From: Solitalea longa
GTDB taxonomy: Bacteria > Bacteroidota > Bacteroidia > Sphingobacteriales > Sphingobacteriaceae
NCBI RefSeq assembly: GCF_002920915.1
Contig: NZ_PQVF01000008.1
Span: 124,001-188,000, forward strand
Length of the DNA: 64,000 nt
Reading direction: 5' to 3'
Shown here: piece after piece, positions 1-8,144 of the stretch
Numbering within the stretch: position 1 is the stretch's first letter
Layout: every line of letters starts with the position of its first letter
Position numbers and translations under genes: made by a program
The notes under the pieces: generated by a model
Databases searched by the model: none
Seen by the model: only the letters and a program-made list of their open reading frames with translations
What the model was told of the DNA's origin: nothing

Positions 1-536
1 CATTGGATCTGAAACCCAAAAGAACGATCAGAGTTGCTTTATGGTCATCGGAAGAGCAGGGCTTGTTTGGCTCGAAGGGTTACGTTAAACAACATTTTGG
101 AGATAAGACAACCATGACCTTAATGCCTGAGCATCAAAAGCTTTCTGCTTATTATAACCTGGATAATGGCACCGGAAAGATCCGTGGTATTTACACTCAA
201 GGAAACAAAGCCATTATGCCCATTTTCAGCAAATGGTTAGAGCCATTTGCCAATCTAGGCGCAAGCACTGTTACCTTAAGCAACACCGGCGGAACTGATC
301 ACCTTTCGTATGATGCCCTCGGACTACCCGGCTTTCAATTTATACAAGATGAGATGGATTACGGCACACGTACCCACCATACCAATATGGATACTTATGA
401 CCGCCTGTCCGCTGAAGACTTAAAGCAAGCTTCCATAATTATGGCCGCTTTTGTTTACAATACGGCTGTTCGCGAGGCTAAAATGCCAAGAAAAGAATTG
501 CCAAAAGCAACAGAAAAAGCTACCGGCAGCAAGTAA
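1..536 (+). CDS. M28-family zinc metallopeptidase, C-terminal part (5' end outside window)
   Basis: The reading frame is open from the window edge, so the N-terminus is missing. What remains is the end of an M28 (aminopeptidase-like) catalytic domain. The motif [10 protein letters not shown] carries the paired Glu typical of this family (catalytic base and metal ligand). [16 protein letters not shown] and a closing [10 protein letters not shown] segment carry the later metal-binding Asp/His region. The tail after about residue 155 is Lys/Ala-rich and probably disordered. Bacteroidota M28 enzymes are usually secreted or periplasmic, but the signal region cannot be seen here. A strong terminator follows directly and separates the gene from the convergent mutS. 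Confidence 0.85.
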   Translation, partial: LDLKPKRTIRVALWSSEEQGLFGSKGYVKQHFGDKTTMTLMPEHQKLSAYYNLDNGTGKIRGIYTQGNKAIMPIFSKWLEPFANLGASTVTLSNTGGTDHLSYDALGLPGFQFIQDEMDYGTRTHHTNMDTYDRLSAEDLKQASIIMAAFVYNTAVREAKMPRKELPKATEKATGSK

Positions 537-543
537 TAAACTA

Positions 544-580
544 AAAAACTCCCGCCATAATATGACGGGAGTTTTTGCTT
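544..580 (+). terminator. Intrinsic terminator, probably bidirectional
   Basis: An 11-bp stem (aaaaactcccg / cgggagttttt) with an 11-nt loop lies between the convergent M28 peptidase gene and mutS. The A-run on the left and T-run on the right let it serve both directions. Confidence 0.85.
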
Positions 581-596
581 TTGCTTATCTCTTCAA

Positions 597-3218
597 TTAC
601 TTTATCAGCTTCTGAATCTCATTCAACTTAATCAGCGCCTCCACCGGAGTCAACACGTTTACATCCAAATCAGCGAGTGAATCCCTGATCTTGATCAAAA
701 TCGGGTCGTCGAGCGAAAAGATATTCAATTGCATTTGGTCTGATTTCTTTATTTTTTTTACGCCGTTTCTGATACTTGCAGCTCCTTCACCCGAACTGCG
801 TTCGTCTTCCAACTTCTTCAACACTTCTTCGGCCTTGCGAACAACTTTTGGCGGCATCCCGGCCATACGGGCTACATGAATACCAAAACTATGTTCGCTA
901 CCTCCCGGAACTAGTTTGCGAAGAAATATCACTTTATTGTCGATCTCTTTAATGGAAACATTAAAGTTCTTGATCCGTTCAAATTCCCCTTCCATCTCAT
1001 TTAATTCATGATAATGGGTGGCAAATAAAGTTTTAGCCCTAGACTTAGGATCGTTATGAATATATTCGGCAATTGACCAGGCAATAGAAATACCGTCGTA
1101 GGTACTGGTACCGCGACCAATTTCATCTAGTAGTACTAAACTCCGGTTAGAAAGGTTATTCAAAATACTAGCCGTTTCATTCATCTCCACCATAAAGGTT
1201 GATTCGCCTGATGAAAGATTATCCGAAGCACCCACCCTTGTAAATATTTTATCGGTGATCCCTAACCTTGCTCCTTTGGCAGGAACAAAACTTCCTATTT
1301 GCGACATCAACACAATTAATGCTGTTTGACGAAGCAAAGCTGATTTACCCGCCATATTCGGACCGGTGATCATAATGATCTGTTGATTTTCATCATCCAG
1401 CAACACATCATTGGGAATATACTGCTCACCTATTGGCAAACTTTTTTCAATAACCGGATGGCGGCCAAGTTTTATGTCGATAACATTGTCATCCACCATT
1501 TCCGGACGACAATAGTTATTTTTTACTGCGGTAATTGCAAAGCTTAATAAAACATCCAATTGGGCAATTGCTAAAGCGTTTACCTGAATTGGTCGGATAT
1601 ATTCCGACATGCTCATCAATAAATCCGAATACAGCTTATTTTCAAGAGCAAAGATCTTTTCTTCAGCCCCTAGTATCTTTTCTTCGTACTCTTTTAATTC
1701 CGGAGTGATGTATCGCTCGGCATTAACCAAAGTTTGCTTGCGGATCCATTCAGTCGGAACCTTGTCCTTATGCGTATGTGTTACTTCTAAATAATAGCCA
1801 AAGACGTTATTAAAGGCGATTTTCAACGATGGAATGCCGGTAATTTCGCTTTCACGACGCTGCATATCCAGCAAATAATCTTTTCCGCTGAAAGCAATTT
1901 TACGCAACTGATCCAACTCCTCATGAACGCCCGGTGCGATAACACCTCCTTTTTGAATCAAAACCGGTGGTTCCTGATTCAGCTCCTGCTCAATTTTTTC
2001 TTTGATGAATTTGCAGGGGTTAAGCTGATCGGCAATCTTACAAAGACTATCCTGACCAGTACTTTCTGCAACAGTTTTAACCTCAGCAATTGCTGCCAAG
2101 GCCCTTCCCAACTGAACCAGTTCACGTGGATTGGCTTTCTGCAAGGCTACTTTCGAGATTAACCGTTCTAAATCGCCAATTGGTTTTAGCTTCGATTGAA
2201 GATCTGCTGATAATGTAGCATCACTTGTTAAATGCTGAACAACATTCAATCGTTCTTCAATCAATACTTTTTCCTTCAATGGCATCACCATCCATTTGCG
2301 AAGCAAACGGGCTCCCATTGGGGTATTGGTTTGATCAAGGATGGAAATTAATGGTGTTGCCCCTTCATTGGGCGAATAGATCAATTCGAGATTGCGAATG
2401 GTGAACCGATCCAGCCAAACGTAGCGATCTTCTTCTATTCTCGAAATTTGAGCAATGTGCTGCACGTTGCGATGTTCCGCTTCGAAAATATAATGCAAAC
2501 AGGCTCCAGCTGCGATAATGCCCTGAGGCAGATTCTCAATACCAAAACCTTTTAAAGAAACCGTTCCGAAATGTTTTAACAGGGTCTCATGTGCATAGTC
2601 AAAGCCAAAAACCCAATCATCAATGTTAAACGTGTAAAACTTATCGCCAAACTGACTTACAAAATCACGTGATTTTGACTTTGAAAAGATAACCTCCGAA
2701 GGTCGGAAGCTTTGCAGCAATTTATCGATATAATCGGCTTCGCCTTGCGCCGTTAAAAATTCTCCTGTAGAAATATCCAGCAAGGCAATTCCCAAAATCT
2801 CCTTATCAAAATGGACAGCCGCAAGGTAATTATTGGTCTTATTGTTAAGTATATTCTCGTTATAAGCCACACCCGGAGAAACCATTTCGGTCACTCCGCG
2901 CTTTACAATTGTTTTTACAGTTTTCGGGTCTTCAAGCTGATCACAAATAGCCACTCTTTGTCCTGCACGAACCAATTTTGGCAAATAAGTATCGAGCGAA
3001 TGATGGGGAAAGCCAGCTAATTCTATGTGTGAGGCTGAACCATTGGCACGTTTGGTAAGCGTAATACCTAATATTTCCGAAGCTTTTATTGCGTCTTCAC
3101 CGAAGGTTTCATAGAAATCACCTACGCGAAACAATAAAATTGCACCCGGATATTTACCTTTTATCTGGTTGTATTGCGCCATTAAAGGCGTTTCCTTACC
3201 GTCTTTTCCTTTTGCCAA
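597..3218 (-). CDS. mutS: DNA mismatch repair protein MutS
   Basis: MutS recognises mispaired or looped DNA and starts methyl-independent or methyl-directed mismatch repair with MutL. At 873 aa it is close to the usual MutS1 length. The mismatch-contacting F-x-E motif is present (F35, Y36, E37 in [11 protein letters not shown]). The ATPase domain has Walker A GPNMAGKS at about residues 618-625 and Walker [12 protein letters not shown] at about 695-705. A C-terminal HTH-type tail follows [12 protein letters not shown]. The start codon is TTG at 3216-3218. It gives the MAKGK N-terminus I expect for Bacteroidota MutS, while the next ATG is 12 codons later and would trim the region just before the mismatch domain. 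The gene stands alone, facing the M28 gene across a terminator. Confidence 0.97.
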   Translation of the reverse strand: MAKGKDGKETPLMAQYNQIKGKYPGAILLFRVGDFYETFGEDAIKASEILGITLTKRANGSASHIELAGFPHHSLDTYLPKLVRAGQRVAICDQLEDPKTVKTIVKRGVTEMVSPGVAYNENILNNKTNNYLAAVHFDKEILGIALLDISTGEFLTAQGEADYIDKLLQSFRPSEVIFSKSKSRDFVSQFGDKFYTFNIDDWVFGFDYAHETLLKHFGTVSLKGFGIENLPQGIIAAGACLHYIFEAEHRNVQHIAQISRIEEDRYVWLDRFTIRNLELIYSPNEGATPLISILDQTNTPMGARLLRKWMVMPLKEKVLIEERLNVVQHLTSDATLSADLQSKLKPIGDLERLISKVALQKANPRELVQLGRALAAIAEVKTVAESTGQDSLCKIADQLNPCKFIKEKIEQELNQEPPVLIQKGGVIAPGVHEELDQLRKIAFSGKDYLLDMQRRESEITGIPSLKIAFNNVFGYYLEVTHTHKDKVPTEWIRKQTLVNAERYITPELKEYEEKILGAEEKIFALENKLYSDLLMSMSEYIRPIQVNALAIAQLDVLLSFAITAVKNNYCRPEMVDDNVIDIKLGRHPVIEKSLPIGEQYIPNDVLLDDENQQIIMITGPNMAGKSALLRQTALIVLMSQIGSFVPAKGARLGITDKIFTRVGASDNLSSGESTFMVEMNETASILNNLSNRSLVLLDEIGRGTSTYDGISIAWSIAEYIHNDPKSRAKTLFATHYHELNEMEGEFERIKNFNVSIKEIDNKVIFLRKLVPGGSEHSFGIHVARMAGMPPKVVRKAEEVLKKLEDERSSGEGAASIRNGVKKIKKSDQMQLNIFSLDDPILIKIRDSLADLDVNVLTPVEALIKLNEIQKLIK

Positions 3219-3299
3219 GTGTTTTTAATTTAAGACAGCGAAAATAAGCAGGTTTAACTGCTTAGACAACATTGAGTTTTTCACAATTTGTTATAAACG

Positions 3300-3384
3300 G
3301 TTGCCAGTAGTCTGTGGACAGTCTGCAATCAACAGTACACAGTCGGCGATCGGCTGTAGACAGTCGGCAGTAGGCAGTTAGATG
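3300..3384 (+). repeat. Degenerate heptamer array, left arm (unit NNGGCAG / TNGNCAG)
   Basis: Twelve consecutive 7-nt units fit from 3301 to 3384, for example tcggcag, taggcag, tagacag, tacacag, with CAG recurring at the end of most units. The outer end reads GTTGCCAGT (3300-3308). A matching array in inverted orientation lies at 3821-3878, with a broken four-helix-bundle gene between them. Confidence 0.8.
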
Positions 3385-3402
3385 TAAGCACCTGATAATT
3401 CT

Positions 3403-3761
3403 TTAAGAGAATTTCTCAGGGTTTCTTATCATAAAGACTATCAACCTACCTGTTTCTAAGCATTTTGAATTTAATCTCATGAATTCATCATCGCCGATAT
3501 AACAACATGCCTTTGCAAACTCAAGCCATCCCTGAGTTTCACTATTTTCCTTATCGGCGTCAGTAAGTTTACTTACAAAATGATTGGTATATTTTCGTTT
3601 TCTATAAGCCTCAATAATATTAATATTGGTAGATCGTGAATTTCTTCTGATTTGATCTGTTAAACTATAAATCTCTTCTTTTGGAAAGTTCTTAAATAAA
3701 ATACATCCATTGCCAAATCAAATGACGTTTTATAAACTGCCAATTCTTTATATTTTCCCAT
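3403..3761 (-). pseudogene. Four-helix-bundle protein (23S rRNA intervening-sequence protein family), frameshifted
   Basis: Read from ATG at 3761, the frame gives MGKYKELAVYKTSFDLAM, which matches the start of the TIGR02436/S23 four-helix-bundle family. It then breaks near 3691-3700: the original frame stops soon after. The +1 frame continues with the family's conserved middle (FPKEEIYSLTDQIRRNSRS, NIIEAYRKRKY, FVSKLTDADKENSETQ, WLEFAKACCYI) and ends in IRNPEKFS with a stop at 3403-3405. Together the two frames recover a nearly full-length family member of about 119 codons. The break lies in a TTTAAGAAC stretch and fits loss of one or a few bases. Function in the family is unknown; relatives sit inside rRNA insertions or accompany diversity-generating retroelements (Avd). 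Confidence 0.85.
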
Positions 3762-3820
3762 AGGTAATAAGTAAGATGATATACTAGTTAATTTACTGAA
3801 TTCCGAAAACATTACAACGT

Positions 3821-3878
3821 ACTGCCAGTTGGTAGCCACTGACTGGAGACTGGAGACTGCAGACTGCAGACTGCCAAC
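3821..3878 (-). repeat. Degenerate heptamer array, right arm, inverted relative to the left arm
   Basis: Eight 7-nt units run from 3821 (actgcca, actggag twice, actgcag twice, actgcca). On the minus strand they read NNGCAGT, the same motif as the left array at 3300-3384. The outer end is ACTGCCAAC (3870-3878), the reverse complement of GTTGGCAGT, which matches the left arm's end in 8 of 9 positions. Confidence 0.8.
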
Positions 3879-3908
3879 TATTTGTCGGAAATTATTATTT
3901 TCGGCGCC

Positions 3909-4766
3909 ATGAAATTTTTTCACTTTGCGCTTATAATTATTTCTTTAGGTATGGCTGCTTGCTCTTCAAATCAAGAAGATAAGGATGCTTCCTTTAGAAA
4001 AACGTTGAATAACAATTGGATTGAAATTAAACGCTGTAATTTAAAAGGCGGTTTATTCAGTACCTACGGTGAACGTTACAAGGCCGACTGGTTGATGTTT
4101 ATTGACGAAAATGGTTATGCGACCGTTAAAACACCAAAAGATTATTACCGTAATATTTTCGTTCGCCCAGACTCAATTATGAAATGGGATAAGTACAAAT
4201 ACCGTATCATCAAAATTAAAACCGATACGCTTGTGCTTGAATATATTCCAAACAGAGGTGATTCGATCAATAAACCCCATCACCTAATGTTTGTTAGTGA
4301 AAAAACATTTAAGAAAACCGATAAAGAAACCTTAGCTGGTCTTCTAACGCTTACTAAAAATGATACCCTGTTTTTGAAAAAGTTAAGTGATTCCTGTAAA
4401 AGATCACCCAACTACTTTTTTTCAGCCGAAAAACAGCCAATAGCCAGATCACTGGATGGATTTACCAAAATTGATACCGCTGTTTCAGATGATGGACGTA
4501 TGGAATTTAAAATCACCGAATACAATGCCGATGTTAAAAATCAACATTTGTACTCAGGTAAGTTCATTGTAAGAGAAAATGGCCAGATCGGTTCTTTTGA
4601 TGTGGGTTTAATGGCTTGGGGAGGCGAAGAAATTTTACCAGCCACTTATAAGTATATTAAGCACTTTGTTGAAAACAAGATTAAGTTTGAACCCGGAACT
4701 ACCTTGGGTGCTCGGATAAACACTTATGTTTATTTTACGTTCACAAGAACACCTGATCTTCCGTAG
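3909..4766 (+). CDS. Putative lipoprotein of unknown function
   Basis: I do not recognise the family. The protein (285 aa from the ATG at 3909) starts with a Lys, a hydrophobic stretch (FHFALIIISLGMAA) and a Cys at about residue 18, followed by SSNQEDKD. This is a plausible lipoprotein signal with lipobox GMAAC, so the mature protein is probably anchored in the outer or inner membrane. The rest is mixed alpha/beta with many Lys and Asp and no transmembrane segment. An upstream in-frame ATG at 3882 would place charged residues ahead of the signal and lies next to the repeat array, so I chose 3909. The gene faces the dioxygenase gene with a 23-bp gap. Confidence 0.7.
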   Translation: MKFFHFALIIISLGMAACSSNQEDKDASFRKTLNNNWIEIKRCNLKGGLFSTYGERYKADWLMFIDENGYATVKTPKDYYRNIFVRPDSIMKWDKYKYRIIKIKTDTLVLEYIPNRGDSINKPHHLMFVSEKTFKKTDKETLAGLLTLTKNDTLFLKKLSDSCKRSPNYFFSAEKQPIARSLDGFTKIDTAVSDDGRMEFKITEYNADVKNQHLYSGKFIVRENGQIGSFDVGLMAWGGEEILPATYKYIKHFVENKIKFEPGTTLGARINTYVYFTFTRTPDLP

Positions 4767-4789
4767 TAGATAAATGAGACTAGTATTTT

Positions 4790-5608
4790 TTAGTTAAACA
4801 ATACTGATCGCATTGAAATAGAGCCAAGATCCAAGCCCTCAATTGGGAATGAAACCTGCTCATTTTCGTTCTTTAGTGCCATGGTATAGATCAATGGAAT
4901 GAAATGTTCGGTAGTTGGTATTGATAACAATGCTTCCTTTCCTAGCTTTTCGAATTGAATCAACTCCTGGTGATTGTTTTCCAGCAACAATTTTTTAGCA
5001 GTTTCATCAAAGTCTACGGCCCAATCATAACCTCCTTTTCCCTGGAAATCAACCATTCGAAGGTTATGGACAATATTTCCGCTTCCCATTATTAGAACAC
5101 CCTTTGAACGAAGAAAAGCCAATTCTTTTGCCAGTTCATAATGCCAGCTCAAGGGTTTTGAATAATCAATGCTTAACTGGAAAACAGGAATATCTGCCTT
5201 AGGAAACATCTTAACTAATACCGACCATGTTCCGTGATCCAATCCCCATTCATGATCGAGCTGAATTTGGGCCAGCTTAACATGCTGTTTGGTTTCTTCA
5301 GCCATTTCGGGACTACCGGGCGCCGGATACTGTACCTCAAACAATGGACGGGGAAAGCCACCGAAATCATGAATAGTCCGAGGCTTTTCCATTGCTGTAA
5401 CATGCGTGCCGTAGGTTAACCAATGCGCTGAAACAACCAGGATAGCTTTGGGTTTTTCCATTGATGAACCTATAGCACTCCAGGCCTGTGTGTATTCATT
5501 GTCGGTTATGGCATTCATCGGACTGCCGTGCCCTACAAATAAAGCCGGCATTATATCATTTGAACGTTGAGTCAAAAACGGTTTCGCCCAATTTTTTAAG
5601 CTTTCCAT
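4790..5608 (-). CDS. ygiD: LigB-family extradiol dioxygenase (4,5-DOPA dioxygenase type, YgiD-like)
   Basis: Enzymes of this class III extradiol family use a single metal held by His residues to open catechol rings; E. coli YgiD acts on DOPA in vitro. The signature segments are visible: GHGSP at residues 26-30, SAHW at 60-63, IHDFGG near 80, DHGTW near 124 and GSGNIVHNL. About 272 aa is normal for the family. I start at the ATG at 5608, because two in-frame upstream starts (5620, 5641) fall at or upstream of the transcription start expected from the TATCTTTG element at 5631-5638. The physiological substrate is not evident from the neighbours. Confidence 0.9.
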   Translation of the reverse strand: MESLKNWAKPFLTQRSNDIMPALFVGHGSPMNAITDNEYTQAWSAIGSSMEKPKAILVVSAHWLTYGTHVTAMEKPRTIHDFGGFPRPLFEVQYPAPGSPEMAEETKQHVKLAQIQLDHEWGLDHGTWSVLVKMFPKADIPVFQLSIDYSKPLSWHYELAKELAFLRSKGVLIMGSGNIVHNLRMVDFQGKGGYDWAVDFDETAKKLLLENNHQELIQFEKLGKEALLSIPTTEHFIPLIYTMALKNENEQVSFPIEGLDLGSISMRSVLFN

Positions 5609-5630
5609 ATTAGTTACCATTGTTGTTTCA

Positions 5631-5638
5631 CAAAGATA
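5631..5638 (-). promoter_or_regulatory. -7 promoter element TATCTTTG for the dioxygenase gene
   Basis: An exact match to the Bacteroidota TAnnTTTG box, about 23 nt upstream of the chosen ATG. No clear -33 box is seen. It is what decides the start of the downstream gene. Confidence 0.6.
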
Positions 5639-5675
5639 CAAATTATATGTTATAACATTTAATTTTGACCGCGGT

Positions 5676-5758
5676 AAATCTCAAATCTCAAATCTCAAAT
5701 CTCAAATCTCAAATCTCAAATCTCAAATCTCAAATCTCAAATCTCAAATCTCAAATCT
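5676..5758 (+). repeat. Perfect heptamer tandem array (AAATCTC), about 11.9 copies
   Basis: The 7-mer AAATCTC repeats without a mismatch over 83 nt, ending 3 nt before the TAnnTTTG promoter box of the TrmH-type gene. Perfect identity suggests recent expansion. A copy-number change here would alter only DNA upstream of the -7 box, including the -33 region. Confidence 0.97.
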
Positions 5759-5761
5759 TAT

Positions 5762-5769
5762 TACCTTTG
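5762..5769 (+). promoter_or_regulatory. -7 promoter element TACCTTTG for the TrmH-family gene
   Basis: Exact TAnnTTTG match, 20 nt upstream of the ATG at 5790. The place of the -33 box is occupied by the AAATCTC array, which contains no TTTG. Confidence 0.65.
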
Positions 5770-5789
5770 CCCAATCATAAAAATTTAAA

Positions 5790-6320
5790 ATGCGGAAACT
5801 TAAGCTTGATGAACTGAACCGTGTAAGCGTAGAAGAATTTAAGGAACAGGATAAATTGCCTATTGTCATCGTTTTAGACAATGTGCGAAGCATGAACAAC
5901 ATTGGTTCTATTTTCAGAACCTCTGATGCATTTGCTTTAGAGGGTATTTATTTATGCGGAATTACGGCGCAGCCACCCCATCGCGAAATTGAAAAAACAG
6001 CTCTTGGCGCTACCCAATCAGTGGATTGGTACTATTTTCAAAGCACCGAAGAAGCTGTTGCAGATCTACACACTGAGGGTTATGAAGTTCTAGCCATTGA
6101 GCAAGCCGAAAACAGCACCATGCTGCAAGAATTCAAACCTTCTAAAGAGAAAAAATATGCATTGATCTTTGGAAACGAAGTAAATGGAGTGGGTGATGAA
6201 GTAATGAAACTGGTTGATGGCTGTATTGAAATTCCTCAGTTTGGCACCAAACACTCTTTTAACATTGTAGTGAGCATGGGAATTGTTGGTTGGGATTTTA
6301 GTCTGAAACTTAAATATTAA
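5790..6320 (+). CDS. TrmH/SpoU-family RNA 2'-O-methyltransferase
   Basis: A SAM-dependent SPOUT enzyme that probably methylates a ribose in tRNA or rRNA. All three SpoU motifs are present: NNIGSIFRT at residues 36-44 (with the key Arg43), FGNEVNGV at 127-134, and IPQFGTKHSFNIVVS near 148-162. At 176 aa it is the compact form without an N-terminal substrate-binding domain, so the target nucleotide cannot be told from sequence. The ATG at 5790 follows a clear promoter box and the AAATCTC array. The next gene starts 4 nt after its stop, so the two are probably one operon. Confidence 0.9.
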   Translation: MRKLKLDELNRVSVEEFKEQDKLPIVIVLDNVRSMNNIGSIFRTSDAFALEGIYLCGITAQPPHREIEKTALGATQSVDWYYFQSTEEAVADLHTEGYEVLAIEQAENSTMLQEFKPSKEKKYALIFGNEVNGVGDEVMKLVDGCIEIPQFGTKHSFNIVVSMGIVGWDFSLKLKY

Positions 6321-6324
6321 TAGC

Positions 6325-6990
6325 ATGCCCGAACATCCGCTTCACAAAAAACTTCAGATAAAAGTCGGTAGCAACATTTTACTAGTTAATGCCCCTGCAA
6401 ATTATGCAGCCAGCATTGAACCTTTGCCCGAAAATACTGTTCTGAGTTTTGAAGTAAAAGGTACGTTTGACGTTGTTCAGCTTTTTATAAAGAACCGTTT
6501 GGAATTGGTTCAGGAATTAAAGGAGGTTTCAAAAACATTACGACCTGATACTGTTTTTTGGATCTGCTATCCGAAGAAAAGTTCAGGCATTGAATCGGAT
6601 TTGGGCATGATGGAAAGCTGGCAGGAACTCGAGCAATATGGTTTACAAGGTGTTGCTGCGGCGTCAATTGACGATACCTGGACCGCCTTACGTTTCAAAC
6701 CGGCATCGCAGGTTAAGCGTTCGGAAATTTCTAACGAAAAGATTGAACAGAATGATTATTCCGAATTTATCAATGTTCAAACCAAAACGATCACACTTCC
6801 ACCTGATCTAAAAACAGCCATGGAAGCTGAGGCCTCATCCATTAACAATTTCGAAAAGCTATCTTATACCAATAAAAAGGAATATGTTCTTTGGATTTTA
6901 ACGGCCAAGCAAGATAAAACCAGGGTTGCCCGTATAGAAAAAGCAGTGGAAAAGCTGGTGCTTGGAAAGAAAAACCCCACTGATAAATAG
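6325..6990 (+). CDS. YdeI/OmpD-associated (OmdA) domain protein
   Basis: Two parts can be seen. The N-terminal ~130 residues resemble a DUF3052-like fold. The C-terminal ~70 residues carry the OmdA/YdeI signature (LPPDLKTAMEAE, FEKLSYTNKKEYVLWI, then a basic helix TRVARIEKAVEKL). No catalytic motif is evident. OmdA-type proteins have been linked to envelope or bacteriocin resistance in other bacteria, but the biochemistry is unknown. The start lies 4 nt after the TrmH-type gene, which argues for co-transcription. Confidence 0.75.
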   Translation: MPEHPLHKKLQIKVGSNILLVNAPANYAASIEPLPENTVLSFEVKGTFDVVQLFIKNRLELVQELKEVSKTLRPDTVFWICYPKKSSGIESDLGMMESWQELEQYGLQGVAAASIDDTWTALRFKPASQVKRSEISNEKIEQNDYSEFINVQTKTITLPPDLKTAMEAEASSINNFEKLSYTNKKEYVLWILTAKQDKTRVARIEKAVEKLVLGKKNPTDK

Positions 6991-7026
6991 TCACTTAGCC
7001 GATAAAAAGGCTTTTTTTAAAATTTA

Positions 7027-7057
7027 TTAGCAGAATTAGTAAAAAAACGTACTTTTG
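7027..7057 (+). promoter_or_regulatory. Promoter of the SRP RNA
   Basis: The -7 box is TACTTTTG (7050-7057), an exact TAnnTTTG match. A TTAG box at 7027-7030, one base from TTTG, lies 19 nt upstream. The RNA's first paired bases begin about 4 nt downstream. Confidence 0.7.
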
Positions 7058-7059
7058 TG

Positions 7060-7162
7060 CCGGGTAAGTCTTGTACGACCAGCTCCCGTTGAACTCCCCC
7101 AGGTTCGGAAGGAAGCAAGGGTAGATGGTTGTAGCGGTGCGATATAAGGTGCTTACCCATTT
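7060..7162 (+). ncRNA. ffs: Signal recognition particle RNA, small bacterial (4.5S) type
   Basis: The universally conserved SRP helix-8 tip is present (CCAGGTTCGGAAGGAAGCAA, about 7099-7118). The ends pair through gggtaag (7062-7068) and cttaccc (7152-7158), giving an RNA of about 100 nt without an Alu domain. The terminal helix is followed by a T-run from 7160, so the RNA's own closing stem probably acts as its terminator. With Ffh and FtsY it targets membrane proteins to SecYEG. Confidence 0.95.
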
Positions 7163-7244
7163 TTTTATTTTAGGGCAAGTCAAAAATCCTCACCCCAACA
7201 ATTCTTAAAATTCTATTTGCAAAATCTCATATCTTAATTAAATA

Positions 7245-7910
7245 ATGAAGTTTTTCATCGATACAGCCAATTTGGCGCAAATTAAAGAAGCTCAAGATTT
7301 AGGAGTATTAGACGGTGTTACTACTAACCCTTCATTAATGGCTAAAGAAGGTATCACCGGCGACGATAATGTAATGGCTCACTACAAAGCTATTTGTGAT
7401 TTAGTTGATGATAATGTAAGTGCCGAAGTAATTGCTACTGATTTTGAAGGTATGATTGAAGAAGGCGAGCGTTTAGCTGCCATCGACAAAAAAATCGTTG
7501 TTAAAGTTCCAATGATTGCCGACGGTGTTAAAGCATTAAAATACTTCTCTAAAAAAGGTATCCGCACAAACTGTACTTTGGTTTTCTCTGCTGGTCAGGC
7601 ATTATTGGCTGCTAAAGCAGGCGCAACTTACGTATCACCTTTCTTAGGTCGTTTAGATGATATTTCAACTGACGGTTTACAGTTAATTGAAGATATCCGT
7701 TTGATTTACGATAACTATGGTTTCGAAACTCAAATTTTATCAGCTTCGGTTCGTCACCCAATGCATATTATTGAGTGTGCTAAAATTGGTTCTGATGTTA
7801 TGACCGGACCTCTTTCGGCTATCAAAGCTTTATTAAAACACCCTTTAACCGATATCGGTTTGCAGCAGTTTTTAGCTGATCACGCTAAAGCAGCAGCTAC
7901 AGTTAAATAA
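7245..7910 (+). CDS. Transaldolase / fructose-6-phosphate aldolase (small TalC/FSA type)
   Basis: A 221-aa class I aldolase of the short transaldolase family. The Schiff-base Lys is K87 in VVKVPM; D6 and the TTNPSL segment (26-31) complete the active site. Members either act as transaldolase in the non-oxidative pentose phosphate pathway or as fructose-6-phosphate aldolase, and sequence alone does not separate them; transaldolase is the likelier housekeeping role. The gene has its own terminator and stands between the SRP RNA and a convergent operon. Codon use is strongly biased (TTA, GCT, AAA), suggesting high expression. Confidence 0.92.
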   Translation: MKFFIDTANLAQIKEAQDLGVLDGVTTNPSLMAKEGITGDDNVMAHYKAICDLVDDNVSAEVIATDFEGMIEEGERLAAIDKKIVVKVPMIADGVKALKYFSKKGIRTNCTLVFSAGQALLAAKAGATYVSPFLGRLDDISTDGLQLIEDIRLIYDNYGFETQILSASVRHPMHIIECAKIGSDVMTGPLSAIKALLKHPLTDIGLQQFLADHAKAAATVK

Positions 7911-7940
7911 GCCTGTTTTTATTATAAGTTTATATAATTA

Positions 7941-7976
7941 AAAAGGTCGATTCGTAATGAATCGACCTTTTCTTTT
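7941..7976 (+). terminator. Intrinsic terminator after transaldolase
   Basis: A 13-bp perfect stem (aaaaggtcgattc / gaatcgacctttt) with a 5-nt loop, followed by a T-rich tract. Confidence 0.9.
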
Positions 7977-8144
7977 TAAGTCATATGTGAAAATTTATTT
8001 TCATTGTTATAAATTATGGAAGACAAGGAATTTCACCGAGCACTACTCAGGTTGATCAGTTGAGAATTTATTAAAGTCTCTACTTTGTACTTCTATCTTT
8101 GTCCTTTGAAACCTATTATTTAGTCTTGTTCCCTAATCCGCTAG

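Noticed and set aside
3283-3888. Target-site duplication ATTTGT flanking the heptamer arms
   Set aside because: The left copy is 11 nt away from the arm and the word is common in AT-rich DNA, so it does not qualify.
3660-3923. Intact 87-aa gene on the minus strand starting near 3923
   Set aside because: The start region is repeat DNA and the upstream leader of the lipoprotein gene; the real family homology begins at 3761 and continues after a frameshift, so it is treated as a pseudogene.
5676-5758. CRISPR array
   Set aside because: Units are only 7 nt and contiguous, with no spacers, and there are no cas genes; it is a simple tandem repeat.
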